Assembly (NCBI GenBank): GCA_050251195.1
Contig: JBFWNG010000006.1
Coordinates: forward strand, 62,001 to 126,000
Direction: 5' to 3'
DNA length: 64,000 bases
Source of the DNA: JBFWNG01 sp050251195
GTDB lineage: Bacteria > Bdellovibrionota_B > Oligoflexia > Oligoflexales > Oligoflexaceae
The notes under the pieces were generated by a model. The model ran no database searches and had not been told where the DNA came from. It worked only from the letters and a program-made list of their open reading frames with translations. Every line of letters begins with the position of its first letter. Position 1 is the stretch's first letter. Positions 18,064-26,884 of the stretch are shown piece by piece. The translations under genes and the position numbers were made by a program.

Positions 18064-18273
18064 ATGTTTATCAGAGGCATATTTTACTTAACTATCGCAA
18101 CAGTTCTTGTTTTCAACCTATCAGGTTGTACTACCCTCACATCAAGCCCGCCGCAGGAAGAGGTTGCGCCTTCAGCACAACTGAATACTGCAGACGATAA
18201 AGAAATGAGCGAAGAGGAGATCTTCGAAAAGGAGCTCAGCCGAGATATTACGGAGGCTGAGCCTCTAGAATAA
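18064..18273 (+). CDS. Small acidic lipoprotein
   Basis: 69 residues. The signal sequence ends in a good lipobox, LSGC (Cys at residue 21), so the mature lipoprotein is only about 49 residues and strongly acidic (EEEIFEKEL). TTTGGAGGAAGAG directly before ATG 18064 decides the start; a longer frame from 17899 has no ribosome site. The function is unknown. A hairpin follows 11 bases after the stop. Confidence 0.6.
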   Translation: MFIRGIFYLTIATVLVFNLSGCTTLTSSPPQEEVAPSAQLNTADDKEMSEEEIFEKELSRDITEAEPLE

Positions 18274-18284
18274 GATTCGAACCG

Positions 18285-18316
18285 AGGCGTTTGGGGACAT
18301 TGATCCCCCGACGCCT
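18285..18316. terminator. Hairpin downstream of the small lipoprotein gene
   Basis: AGGCGT-TT-GGGG pairs with CCCC-CG-ACGCCT around an eight-base loop. There is no T-run after it, so it may be a factor-dependent terminator or an RNA-stabilising stem rather than an intrinsic terminator. Confidence 0.4.
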
Positions 18317-18420
18317 TCATCGTCAGGCCGCAAATCTTTGGTTTGTAAGCGATAACCTTTATCCTTTAGAAATTTGCAAAAATGCCGATAAGGAGAAAAT
18401 CCCTATAGTGGAGCTGATCC

Positions 18421-18957
18421 ATGTTTAGAGCAAAAAGAGGGGTAGTTATACTCCTGGCAACCGGCCTTGCCGCGACCTCTTGCCGATCGCAGTCCACCAA
18501 CTTCAATTCGAGCTCTAAACCTTCAAAGGCGCAGCAACAGCCTACGCAGCAAGCCCCCCAGCAACAAGCACCCGTTCAGCCGCAACCTCCTCCTACGGCG
18601 GCGCCAGAGGTGTCACAGAATGTTCCTGAGAAGGCTGTAACGAAAGGCAGTTTTAGCGCCTGGACAGAACCATTCGATCCCAAGCCGGGCAAAGACTACG
18701 ATATCGTGATTGAAGTAAGGCTTCCGGACGGTACCTCAGGTTACAAGAAGAGCGATTTGTCGGGTCAACTCATTGGTACAGACGGTTATGAGCAAGAAAT
18801 AGGTGAGTTCCCAGAGCCGGTTGAGGAGTTTAGCGTCCAAGGCACCAAAGCCCAACTTCGCATCGAAGTCCCAGGCGCCCAAAAGAAGGTTCGCGACGTC
18901 ATACAAATCAGATCAAAGCTTCTCAAGGAAGAACAGTCTCTCGAAATCGTTTTCTAA
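18421..18957 (+). CDS. Lipoprotein with Gln/Pro-rich linker
   Basis: 178 residues. The signal peptide ends AATSC (Cys at residue 21), a weak lipobox. A low-complexity Gln/Pro/Ala linker (about residues 38-65) separates the anchor from a compact C-terminal domain of about 105 residues (SFSAWTEPFDPKPGKDYDIVIEV onward). That domain looks like a beta sandwich with regularly spaced hydrophobic strands. The arrangement (lipid anchor, flexible spacer, beta domain) suggests a surface or periplasmic binding module. The family is not recognised. The stop shares CTAA with the convergent oxidoreductase gene. Confidence 0.6.
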   Translation: MFRAKRGVVILLATGLAATSCRSQSTNFNSSSKPSKAQQQPTQQAPQQQAPVQPQPPPTAAPEVSQNVPEKAVTKGSFSAWTEPFDPKPGKDYDIVIEVRLPDGTSGYKKSDLSGQLIGTDGYEQEIGEFPEPVEEFSVQGTKAQLRIEVPGAQKKVRDVIQIRSKLLKEEQSLEIVF

Positions 18958-21092
18958 ACGGGCTCGATTCGTATTAATACCGATTTGAATGCGGGCGTTT
19001 TGGATACAGGATCGAAAGTCCTGTCCATAAGCGTGTTGGCCTCTGGGAAGTACATGAGGCAGTTGCCTCGTGCGATGTCGAACGGTCGAACGTAAGCTGG
19101 CAACGGCTCACCGCTCGGGCCGGTGACTTTCACATGGTCGTCCTCCATGAGTCGATATTCGCGTATATCGTCGGGATGCATAAGGATTACGTCCCGTCGC
19201 GTCTGCCCACGATAAAAATCCTCTTGTTCGTGAACGACAGTATTGAACTGTCCTTCTGATTGCACGGCCATAAGCTTAAGATACTTCTTCCGGTCAAACT
19301 CCAAGTGCGGAAGCGAGGTGGTAAAGAACTGCGCTCGATGGCTGAGCGTTGGAAAAAGCGTTCTGCGGAGAGCGCGCCCGGGGACCGTGAATTCTTTTTT
19401 GGTCCGATCAATATCTCGTAGCTGACTAAATCCTGGAACCAACTCGGCGATGAGGGAGCGAATGGCCGTGTGGCTGCTGAGTCGCTCCCATTCGATTTGG
19501 CCTGTTTTTGGGCCTAAGACTTGGTGCGCAATGTCAGAAATAATTTCCACTTCGCTTTTGACTTCCGGAATGCGGGGGCGGCCGGCTTGACAGATTCTTA
19601 CGTTGTTGAACATCGACTCCTCGGTCGTTACTTGCGACTCTTCGTCGCGAGCTCTGACAGGAAGAATAAATGTTTGTTTACCCCGGCCGTGAATGTGACC
19701 GGTGTTTAGAGTCGTTCCGAGATAAACTACCGCGTCCAGTTGAGACATCGCTTCTCGTGAAAAGCGGGTATCTGGATTGGAGCCAAAGAGATTGCCCCCG
19801 AGACAGAATCCCACACTGAGTTTTCCCGTTCGAGCGCCTTCCATGCACTCCATGGCGTTCAGGCCGTCCCACGTTGGGGGCGACAAGCCTTTTCTCTCTA
19901 ACTTTTGCAAAAAATCGGAGTCTAGTTTTGGCGTTACGCGCATAGATTCCATTCCCTGTGCGTTGCCGAGCCCTCGGATGGGAAGCAAGCCCGCATAACG
20001 TCGCCCAACCATACCGCGAAGGAGCGCCAGGTTGACGATGGATCGAACGTTGTCAACACCGTGAGTATGGTGCGTAATTCCCATGGTCCATCCAAACACC
20101 GTATTGCGCGATCGCGAGTACATTTGACCCGCCTGCACAATGTCCGCTATGGGGACTTGGGAGTGTTTGCGAATATCGTCCCAGCTCATGCTCCGAATCA
20201 TTTTTTCGTAGGAGGAAAACCCTTGCGTGCAGTTCTTGAGAAACGTCGGGTCTTCGCGGTTGCTCTCGAGAACGTATTTGCCTATGCCGGCAAGTACTGC
20301 CATATCGCCGCCTATTTGCGGTTGAATAAACAAATCCGCCACTTTAGAACCGAAGAGTAAACGGCCCAGTTGCGACGGACTCGTAAACTCTGTTAGGCCC
20401 GGCTCCTTGACAGGATTGATGGCGATGACTTTGCCGCCTCGAGATTTCATTTTCTGAAGTGACTTCATGAGCCGAGGCTGATTAGCAGCGGGGTTGCTGC
20501 CCAGCAAAAAGAAAAGATCGCAGTTTTCTAAATCATCGAGATCGATTGTCGACGTATGTGTGCCGAGCGATTCGGCAAGCCCAATGCCGCTGGCTTGATG
20601 GCCGTAGGTTGAACAGTTGTTAACGTTGTTGGTTCCGTACGCGCGGCAAAACATCTGCAGCAAGAATCCCGCCTCATTCGACGAAAGACCGCTTGCATGA
20701 AAGAACGTCTTCTCGGGAGGTGTATTGCGAAGTATCTCGGCAACAAGGTTGATGGCATATTCCCAGCTCAACGGTTTAAAATGCCGATCTCCCGCAGCAA
20801 CCATCGGCTGACAGAGTCGGCCCGATTTTTCGAGTTCAAGTGGAGTGCATTTCGCCAAGTCGTCGAGAGAATGCGCTTCCCAAAAATCCGGCGGAATGGG
20901 TTTTTGTAAATCGGAAGCCACGGCTTGAAGCGACTTTTTGCATATTTTTGGAAATCGGCCCTGTTCATTGTGCATTCGCGGAAGAACGGCGCGAAGGACC
21001 GGCAAGAATCCCAACTGGTTGGCCATTTTCAATGTATAGCGTAGGGAGTGGAACCCGCCTGGTTGCATCGAAGATCTTCCGTGGTTGAACAT
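18954..21092 (-). CDS. Molybdopterin oxidoreductase, FdhF/YdeP-like alpha subunit
   Basis: 712-residue protein of the bis-MGD molybdoenzyme superfamily. Family strings include PLSWEYAINLVAEI, ASGLSSNEAGFLLQMFCRAYGTNN, LLGSNPAANQPR, WTMGITHHTHGVDNV and a C-terminal cofactor-binding region. It resembles YdeP/FdhF-type enzymes without an N-terminal 4Fe-4S cysteine set. By recalled alignment, the Mo-ligating Cys/Sec position (YdeP CSNMCH, FdhF CARVUH) is Gly154 here (CSTYGH), and the YdeP CPGCAWP motif is absent. It may therefore lack a protein ligand to Mo or do different chemistry. No Tat signal is evident, so it is probably cytoplasmic. Start uncertain: ATG 21092, or TTG 21116 for eight more residues. 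No FdhD or electron-transfer partner is adjacent. Confidence 0.75.
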   Translation of the reverse strand: MFNHGRSSMQPGGFHSLRYTLKMANQLGFLPVLRAVLPRMHNEQGRFPKICKKSLQAVASDLQKPIPPDFWEAHSLDDLAKCTPLELEKSGRLCQPMVAAGDRHFKPLSWEYAINLVAEILRNTPPEKTFFHASGLSSNEAGFLLQMFCRAYGTNNVNNCSTYGHQASGIGLAESLGTHTSTIDLDDLENCDLFFLLGSNPAANQPRLMKSLQKMKSRGGKVIAINPVKEPGLTEFTSPSQLGRLLFGSKVADLFIQPQIGGDMAVLAGIGKYVLESNREDPTFLKNCTQGFSSYEKMIRSMSWDDIRKHSQVPIADIVQAGQMYSRSRNTVFGWTMGITHHTHGVDNVRSIVNLALLRGMVGRRYAGLLPIRGLGNAQGMESMRVTPKLDSDFLQKLERKGLSPPTWDGLNAMECMEGARTGKLSVGFCLGGNLFGSNPDTRFSREAMSQLDAVVYLGTTLNTGHIHGRGKQTFILPVRARDEESQVTTEESMFNNVRICQAGRPRIPEVKSEVEIISDIAHQVLGPKTGQIEWERLSSHTAIRSLIAELVPGFSQLRDIDRTKKEFTVPGRALRRTLFPTLSHRAQFFTTSLPHLEFDRKKYLKLMAVQSEGQFNTVVHEQEDFYRGQTRRDVILMHPDDIREYRLMEDDHVKVTGPSGEPLPAYVRPFDIARGNCLMYFPEANTLMDRTFDPVSKTPAFKSVLIRIEPV

Positions 21093-21190
21093 TTTTTTTA
21101 ACCATGCCTGGAACAAATTCGAGATGCAACTTATTTTTAACCTGTTATACTAATTTTAGCACTCAAATTAAAAAGTTAAGAAGATCTCAT

Positions 21191-22288
21191 ATGCGCCGTT
21201 TTCTAGCCGTTTTGTTGTGCATTTTTGCATCTGAAGTCTATGGAGACGAACAGCCGCGTGTCTTTGAGTCCCCAAGGGCCTTGGGGCGTGGCGGAACCAT
21301 CGTCGCAAGTTACGATTCTTATGAAGGCGCACGACACAATCCTGCGGTACTCGGTGATTTTGCCAAGACTTTCCAATTAAGAATTATTGAACTTGATGCA
21401 CTAGCGGGACAGAACACTTTAAACTTGATTTCTGACTTTTCTGACATGTTCTCAAGTGACGATCCGCTGGCGAGTCTTCGGAAGTTTGACGATAAGTTTG
21501 GCGAGCGGCAATATTTCCGCGGGCAAATATCCGCTCTCAGTATGAGAATCGGGCGATTCGAGATCTCTCCTTTTGGCGTCAATAGCTCATTTCTCGATTT
21601 GCGCAATCGTCAAGTTCCAGAAGTTGAATGGTCGGCGGATACCTATGGCGGCATTCAAATGTCCTATGGCCGTCCGCTCGGCAAGACTTGGCTGGTGGGG
21701 ATGACCGTGCGGCCGATGATAAGAAAGGTTTTTGCGGGAGAGCTCACTTTGACCGACTTGGCCGAATTTATTTCTCCCGACGATTCGAAGTTTAAAGATC
21801 AGGCCGAGATGCAATCTGGAAAAGGCATAGGCGTAGATCTTGGTATGCTGTGGACACCGAGTAAGACCTTTCGTTTTGGCATGACGGCGCAGAACGTCGG
21901 CGATACTTCGTTCAAAGCCGATGGCGACGGGCCCGCGCCCGCTGCGATGAAGCAGGTTCTCTCTATGGGGGTTCTTAAGCGCGTCGAATGGGGCAAGCTT
22001 CATAACGACATGACATTCGATATTCAGAGCTTGATGAACCGGGAAGCCATCAACATTTTGCGACTCATTCACCTCGGCAACGAATTTGGGTATTCAGCGT
22101 TCACTCCTGATAACGACTTCGGGTTACTCTTGGGCCTTAACGAGGGATATTTTGGCGGAGGAGCGTTCGCCGACTTATGGATAGGGCGAATTGACATTAC
22201 CAACTACGCCGTCGAACTCGGCGTGACGCCTGGCCAACGAATGGATCGACGCTGGGCGTTCTCCTGGCGCACGGCGATGACTTTTTAG
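21191..22288 (+). CDS. Outer-membrane beta-barrel protein (PorV/FadL-like)
   Basis: 365 residues with a signal peptide (cut near VYG-DEQ). The opening of the mature protein, ESPRALGRGGTIVASYDSYEGARHNPAVL, is the A-x-G-x-GG-...-NPA pattern seen at the start of FadL/PorV-like and conjugal-TraF-like barrels. Alternating strands with Gly/aromatic pairs fill the rest, and the protein ends in a terminal Phe after WRTAMTF, as expected for a barrel-assembly signal. ATG 21191 is preferred to the long frame from 21104. It forms an operon with the lipoprotein gene nine bases downstream, suggesting the two act together at the outer membrane. The substrate is unknown. Confidence 0.7.
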   Translation: MRRFLAVLLCIFASEVYGDEQPRVFESPRALGRGGTIVASYDSYEGARHNPAVLGDFAKTFQLRIIELDALAGQNTLNLISDFSDMFSSDDPLASLRKFDDKFGERQYFRGQISALSMRIGRFEISPFGVNSSFLDLRNRQVPEVEWSADTYGGIQMSYGRPLGKTWLVGMTVRPMIRKVFAGELTLTDLAEFISPDDSKFKDQAEMQSGKGIGVDLGMLWTPSKTFRFGMTAQNVGDTSFKADGDGPAPAAMKQVLSMGVLKRVEWGKLHNDMTFDIQSLMNREAINILRLIHLGNEFGYSAFTPDNDFGLLLGLNEGYFGGGAFADLWIGRIDITNYAVELGVTPGQRMDRRWAFSWRTAMTF

Positions 22289-22297
22289 GGGATCACA

Positions 22298-23227
22298 ATG
22301 AAAGGCAAGCGACTCATAAGCGTTGGAGCAGCGGTTCTTGTTTTCGCAGTGTGCTCGGGCTGCAACTTCAATCTCTTCAAAGAGGTTGCTCCGGAAACTT
22401 CCGACAGGGCACTCCTCGAACAAGCTCGCGTCCAGATCGACGAAAAACAGTTTGCAAGAGCGACGACGACGCTCAGCAAAGTTAAGAACGACAGCAACTA
22501 CAAGCGGCTGCTCGAGGTGTCGGCAAAGTTGGGCGGGGTTGGCTTCGGCCTTTGGTCTCTCATCCTCGACTTGACCGAGAGCGGTGATTTCAAGAAGTCT
22601 GGCAGCAAAGGTTTCGACTATATCTTTGATACCTTTTCTGAGGCTTTGCTAGGAGAAGGGGAGGAGCGCACCAAGAAGCTGGCCTCTTTCGGCGAGAGTG
22701 TGCAAATATTGCAGTCGGCGCCTCAATCTGACGACGCCGGCGTTTCAACATTAAGATGCTTGCTCGCCGGCTTGATGGTGTATCCGACTGTCTCGGATAG
22801 CCAGAATTTGCTCGAACAGGCTACGTCTGATCTCAACCAGATCGTCGAATCCGCTCAGGGCGGAGGCGAAAACGCGGAAGATTGCCCGGATATAGATCTC
22901 CTGGCCACCACCATGGAAACCGTGACACAAGTACAAACCAACCTCGACACTATTTTGGAAGGAATTCAGGACTGCGATCTTTTAGACGTTAGCGAAGAAC
23001 AGGCCAAGCTCAATGAGGTCGAGAAGAGAATAAATAGCCTTACAACCAATGCGGACAAGGGATGTGTCGAAACGCCGAGTTGCGGATCCTCAGAGGCCTG
23101 CGATGCCTTGCAGTTGGGATGCGTGCAGGAAGTCGTGAACGAATCTGAATCGGTCGCAGGCGACGGGTTGGTTTCTACGTGTGAGTTGTTGCAGAATTGT
23201 GTGGCTGCCGACTGCTTTGCGGACTAG
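22298..23227 (+). CDS. Cysteine-rich lipoprotein, partner of the upstream barrel
   Basis: 309 residues. The signal peptide ends in CSGC (lipid-anchored Cys at residue 22) and AGGGG precedes the ATG. The N-terminal part reads like one or two helical hairpins (LLEQARVQIDEKQFARATTTLSKV, TPR-like), followed by a glycine-rich segment and then helices. The last 60 residues hold eight cysteines in spaced pairs, indicating several disulfides in the periplasm or outside. Its tight spacing after the barrel gene suggests a lipoprotein that plugs, anchors or assembles with it. The family is not recognised. Confidence 0.6.
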   Translation: MKGKRLISVGAAVLVFAVCSGCNFNLFKEVAPETSDRALLEQARVQIDEKQFARATTTLSKVKNDSNYKRLLEVSAKLGGVGFGLWSLILDLTESGDFKKSGSKGFDYIFDTFSEALLGEGEERTKKLASFGESVQILQSAPQSDDAGVSTLRCLLAGLMVYPTVSDSQNLLEQATSDLNQIVESAQGGGENAEDCPDIDLLATTMETVTQVQTNLDTILEGIQDCDLLDVSEEQAKLNEVEKRINSLTTNADKGCVETPSCGSSEACDALQLGCVQEVVNESESVAGDGLVSTCELLQNCVAADCFAD

Positions 23228-23259
23228 TGTTATCTTAACGTTTCTGTGCTCACGTTAGA

Positions 23260-23610
23260 TTATTTGTCTATTTGAACGTCACGAATCTTGGCAAAGATTT
23301 CTAGGAGATCTTGCGAATCATCTGTTTTCTGCAGGCCGCACCGTTTCATCGCCCCCATACCAGGAATGTTTTCAGTTTCCCCTGCGTCGCGACTCCAAAT
23401 TACCTTTAGTTCGATTTCAATGTGTGACGGCGTAAGAGAAAGCTTGATGATCTGGCCCTCCTTTGGGCCTGGATCAATCATGAGTCCCATTCCTTCTTGC
23501 GAAATGTCGATGGGAAGAATCTCGAGATCTTTCCCTTTGGCAGTGCGTACTGTTCCAGGAATATTGCCGCGGAGAGCGTAACGAGTGTGGGAACGCATTT
23601 CTTTTTTCAT
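23260..23610 (-). CDS. PilZ-domain protein (c-di-GMP receptor candidate)
   Basis: 116 residues, a single PilZ domain. The two c-di-GMP contact motifs are intact: RxxxR as RYALR near residue 10, and DxSxxG as DISQEG near residue 37, with the usual beta-barrel strands after them. It is encoded four bases after a second PilZ gene on the same strand, so the two are probably one operon. PilZ proteins bind c-di-GMP and modulate motility, secretion or envelope machinery; no target gene is adjacent. A GGDEF protein capable of making the ligand is encoded elsewhere in the window. Confidence 0.8.
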   Translation of the reverse strand: MKKEMRSHTRYALRGNIPGTVRTAKGKDLEILPIDISQEGMGLMIDPGPKEGQIIKLSLTPSHIEIELKVIWSRDAGETENIPGMGAMKRCGLQKTDDSQDLLEIFAKIRDVQIDK

Positions 23611-23614
23611 AGCG

Positions 23615-23989
23615 TCACCTAATGATCAAGTCGGGATAATTTTGAATGAAATGGTTAACGTATTTTTCGAGCAAGGCTTGCGACCTATCGTCTATTTGCG
23701 TGATTTTCACGCCAAACCCTTTGCCTTTGGTGATGTGGGCTATTTTTGCGACAAAGTCGACTTTTTCCTGCATGAAACCGCTGAACTGCAAACTTATTTC
23801 CAAAATAGATTGAGGGGAGAAAGGGACCTGAGTCTTTTCGTCCGTCCGGATAAAAACACCCCCAGCGCTAATATTTCCGGTCTTGAATTTATAGGGATGT
23901 TGGCTGCCAAATGATCTTACAGCCACGTCAATCTCCGCTTCGACCCGGATCCTTTTAAACAATCGCTTTTCTTTAGTATTGGGAAGCAT
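23615..23989 (-). CDS. PilZ-domain protein (c-di-GMP receptor candidate)
   Basis: 124 residues, single PilZ domain. An arginine cluster RLFKRIRVE near residue 9 carries the RxxxR motif, and NISAGG near residue 39 is the (D/N)xSxxG motif. The C-terminal helix ends in a charged stretch. It is the first gene of a two-gene PilZ operon transcribed away from the vWA lipoprotein. It is clearly diverged from its neighbour in sequence, so the two may bind different partners. Confidence 0.8.
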   Translation of the reverse strand: MLPNTKEKRLFKRIRVEAEIDVAVRSFGSQHPYKFKTGNISAGGVFIRTDEKTQVPFSPQSILEISLQFSGFMQEKVDFVAKIAHITKGKGFGVKITQIDDRSQALLEKYVNHFIQNYPDLIIR

Positions 23990-24207
23990 TTCAAACTCCT
24001 CGTTCCTTCTCTATAACGGTACGTTTTGGCAATAAATTTAGCGAAATGCAGTTTTCGATTGTAAGCAAAAAATTACGCTAAGGAAAACTTGCTTTAACAG
24101 TCAATGATATCAATTAGTTATGGGTTAGCTTTAAGCAAATCACAAAAACAGCCGAAAACTTGTTTGATGCTCATATCATCGAGGTTTCGCCACAAGGGGT
24201 ATTTAGT

Positions 24208-26277
24208 ATGATGAGAAATTATCACAAGTTATGTCGGACGGCCTTGCTGACCTCCCTGATAGGGTTGGCGGCGAGTTGTGCCAAAGAGGCGACGTTCTCC
24301 GACACCCGAAAGGTGAGACATGAAGCTGCGGCGACAGATCCTGAATCGATTGACCAACTTCCGCAGGTAACCGAATTGGACAAAGAATTTGTTATCAAGT
24401 CCAAGGACGAAGAAAAGCTCTCTGTGGACTTTGAGAGTCAAATTTATCAAAAAGAATTCAAGCTAAGCGAAGACGCTGCGGATAAAGCTAAAGAGTACGC
24501 ACAGAATGACAGAACGCCCGTCACCAAAATGTTTGAGCAGGGTACTGCCGGAAAAGCTTATACTGACACATTTGAACAAGCCGCCGTCACTGGAATCGTT
24601 GACATTCTCATTATAGTCGACAACTCTGGTTCAATGGCTGAGGAACAGCAGAACTTGTCGACGAAGCTGGATCCAATCCTCTCGTATTTGACCAATACTG
24701 ACTGGCAAATTGGAGTTGTGACCACGGATGCCGGCAGCAACTGCATGCGTGCCGTCATAAAGAAGGGCGAAGCCAACATCGACACGCGATTTCAGCAAGC
24801 CATTCAAGCAGGTACTAACGGCGCGTCGAATGAACGAGGAGTCTATCAGGCGATGAAAGGCCTGTCTTGCACTACGCCATCGTGGGTCAGATCAAACTCG
24901 ACGTTGGCAGTACTCATTATCAGCGACGAAGACAACTGCAGTAAAGGCTGTTCTTCCAATAGCGGTGAATTACCCGCAAACCTTCTCAAGCGAATTTCTG
25001 ACCCAGCCCCTGCGGGCTTAGGGCGAACCATTGGCACGCAAGCCCGGGTCTACGGATTGATCTGGCATCCAGGCGAGACTTGTTCGACCGGCGAAAACGT
25101 CGGTACGCAATATGCGCAAGCGATCAGCTTGTCGAGCGGTACCTACGGTTCCATTTGTTCGGCGGATTACACGTCAACTTTGCAGACGATGTCGGCCAAT
25201 ATCGCGTCCATTCTAAAATCGCAGTTCTCGTTGACCTATGAGCCTGACCCAGGTTCTCTTAAGGTGGAAGTTAAACCATTGGGAGCCGCGGATTACAGCG
25301 TTGTATCAAACTACACTCAAATGGGTACAACCGTAACGTTTAGCGAAGCGCCTCCTGTAGGTTCTTCTATTCGAATGTCTTATGTTGTAGGTAAAAAGGG
25401 AGAAATCAAATCGCAATTCGCCCTCGACGAAAAACCTGCCGGCGGTACTCTCCAAGTGCTTCTCAACGGCGCAGCCGTTGGGTCTGGAGCATATTCCGTT
25501 GGTTCGGACAACGTTCTCACTTTTGCCACGGTTCCGCCAGAGGGTGCCCAGATAAAAGTTATGTTTAGAAAAGACATGCCTTTGCTCAAAGACTTCAACG
25601 TGGAAGCTGGCCTTGATGGGGCGTATGTGGTTGTTAAAGTCAACGCGGTCGAAACAAACGATTATACCTATTCCGCCGCGACGGGAGTTGTTTCTTTTAA
25701 CAATCCTCCGGCAGACGCATCCGCCATCCGAATCGACTACAAGGTCTTTTCCCAAATTTTGCGCTACGATATTGGTGCGGTAAGCCAACTGCTAAAAGCT
25801 TATGATAAATTGAACAGCGAAATGGTCAATGTAACTCTCGACGGCGAAGAAGTCGTATTCGACAAAGATACGTTCGTAAAAGGCAAGGTGATCGTGGTCG
25901 AATTTAAGCAAAACGACTCGGATTTGCACTCCATCAGCTTCTCTTATGCACCTATCCTAGACACCGTCCAGATAACAGAAAGCAGTGACTGCAAGATTGG
26001 CGACGGAATTACCATCGAAGCGGATAAGATTTCAATTGACTGTTCGCTTGAGTCGCTCACGAAGTTTGATATTCAATATGAATACGAGATCGAATCCAGC
26101 TCAGTCTTTCAATTCCCAGGGGTGAGCAATCCTGAGATGGGCAAATGGAGCGTTTCTGTGAACGGCAAATCTATCAAGGACTTCTTGCGAGAAGGCGCGA
26201 CGATTACCGTAATCAGCGAGTTGGCTCATGGCGATGTCGTAAGGATCTCTTATCGACAGGTTACCGTCGCGGACTAA
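24208..26277 (+). CDS. vWA-domain lipoprotein with beta-sandwich repeats
   Basis: 689 residues. The signal peptide ends LAASC (Cys near residue 24), so it is probably lipid-anchored. Residues about 125-340 form a von Willebrand factor A domain: VDILIIVDNSGSMAEE gives the DxSxS metal-site motif, and LIISDEDNC supplies the later Asp. Several cysteines suggest disulfides. Three related beta units of about 50-60 residues follow (starting GSLKVEVK, GGTLQVLL and DGAYVVVK), then two further beta-rich segments. ATG 24208 is eight bases after AAGGGG. vWA lipoproteins of this build commonly mediate adhesion or surface assembly; that role is inferred. A palindromic repeat lies downstream. Confidence 0.75.
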   Translation: MMRNYHKLCRTALLTSLIGLAASCAKEATFSDTRKVRHEAAATDPESIDQLPQVTELDKEFVIKSKDEEKLSVDFESQIYQKEFKLSEDAADKAKEYAQNDRTPVTKMFEQGTAGKAYTDTFEQAAVTGIVDILIIVDNSGSMAEEQQNLSTKLDPILSYLTNTDWQIGVVTTDAGSNCMRAVIKKGEANIDTRFQQAIQAGTNGASNERGVYQAMKGLSCTTPSWVRSNSTLAVLIISDEDNCSKGCSSNSGELPANLLKRISDPAPAGLGRTIGTQARVYGLIWHPGETCSTGENVGTQYAQAISLSSGTYGSICSADYTSTLQTMSANIASILKSQFSLTYEPDPGSLKVEVKPLGAADYSVVSNYTQMGTTVTFSEAPPVGSSIRMSYVVGKKGEIKSQFALDEKPAGGTLQVLLNGAAVGSGAYSVGSDNVLTFATVPPEGAQIKVMFRKDMPLLKDFNVEAGLDGAYVVVKVNAVETNDYTYSAATGVVSFNNPPADASAIRIDYKVFSQILRYDIGAVSQLLKAYDKLNSEMVNVTLDGEEVVFDKDTFVKGKVIVVEFKQNDSDLHSISFSYAPILDTVQITESSDCKIGDGITIEADKISIDCSLESLTKFDIQYEYEIESSSVFQFPGVSNPEMGKWSVSVNGKSIKDFLREGATITVISELAHGDVVRISYRQVTVAD

Positions 26278-26382
26278 TGTTGGGTTTCTAAAGTCGGTAG
26301 CAGACACACACAAACGCCCCGTCACATATTCATAAAACGTTCGCCGTATACGCATAGGTCGTACCAAGACTAGGGCGCATCC

Positions 26383-26452
26383 TTCTGCGTTTCCTTATTT
26401 CCGCGTTTCCGCGATAATAAACGCGGAGACGCGGAATAACGGAGGCGCGGAA
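26383..26452. repeat. Palindromic intergenic repeat, copy A
   Basis: 70 bp imperfect two-tier palindrome: outer arms TTCTGCGTTTCC / GGAGGCGCGGAA, inner arms CCGCGTTTCCGCG / CGCGGAGACGCGG, six-base loop. Most mismatches are G-T type, so an RNA copy would still pair. It lies between the convergent 3' ends of the vWA gene and the small secreted protein gene. Close relatives are at 38810-38910 and 49772-49841. Confidence 0.8.
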
Positions 26453-26470
26453 TGATAAGCGTGCGGCTTG

Positions 26471-26884
26471 TTACGGTTCAACCAAATCAAGCGTCAAAGT
26501 CTTCTCGGATCCGGCTGCCTTCACGCTTATTTTACCGCTAAGCTTCGCAACTTCGTCGACCACTTCAAGTTTACCTGTGGCCTTGACCTGCGAGTCGTCA
26601 GACTGCGCTTCGATAACAGTTAGCTCTCCCGATTGGCAGACCGACTTCACAACGAGCGTTTCGTTCATAATGGAGACCTCTCCAAGAGACTCGTTGGCGC
26701 TTTGGGTGCCGCATGCGGGTATCTGGGCGCCTTCGGCCATGTGCGATACGAGCTCGACATCGTGAACAGTATTGCCGTTCTTCGCAGAACCTACCATGAG
26801 TGGAGGTAAGCCGCCGCTGCCGGGCCGCGCTATGGCGCCGCCGGCAAGAAGTATGAAAGTGAAAAATAATGCCTTAGTTCTCAT
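26471..26884 (-). CDS. Small secreted protein of unknown function
   Basis: 137 residues with a signal peptide (hydrophobic FFTFILLAGGAIA, cut near residue 19). The mature part holds two cysteines (PACGTQ, SVCQSG) likely to form a disulfide, and a beta-strand-rich C-terminal half. GGAGGGA precedes the ATG. The start overlaps the stop of the upstream TPR/winged-helix regulator gene in an ATGA, so the two are co-translated. It could be the output or ligand of that regulator, but nothing in the sequence proves it. Confidence 0.6.
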   Translation of the reverse strand: MRTKALFFTFILLAGGAIARPGSGGLPPLMVGSAKNGNTVHDVELVSHMAEGAQIPACGTQSANESLGEVSIMNETLVVKSVCQSGELTVIEAQSDDSQVKATGKLEVVDEVAKLSGKISVKAAGSEKTLTLDLVEP

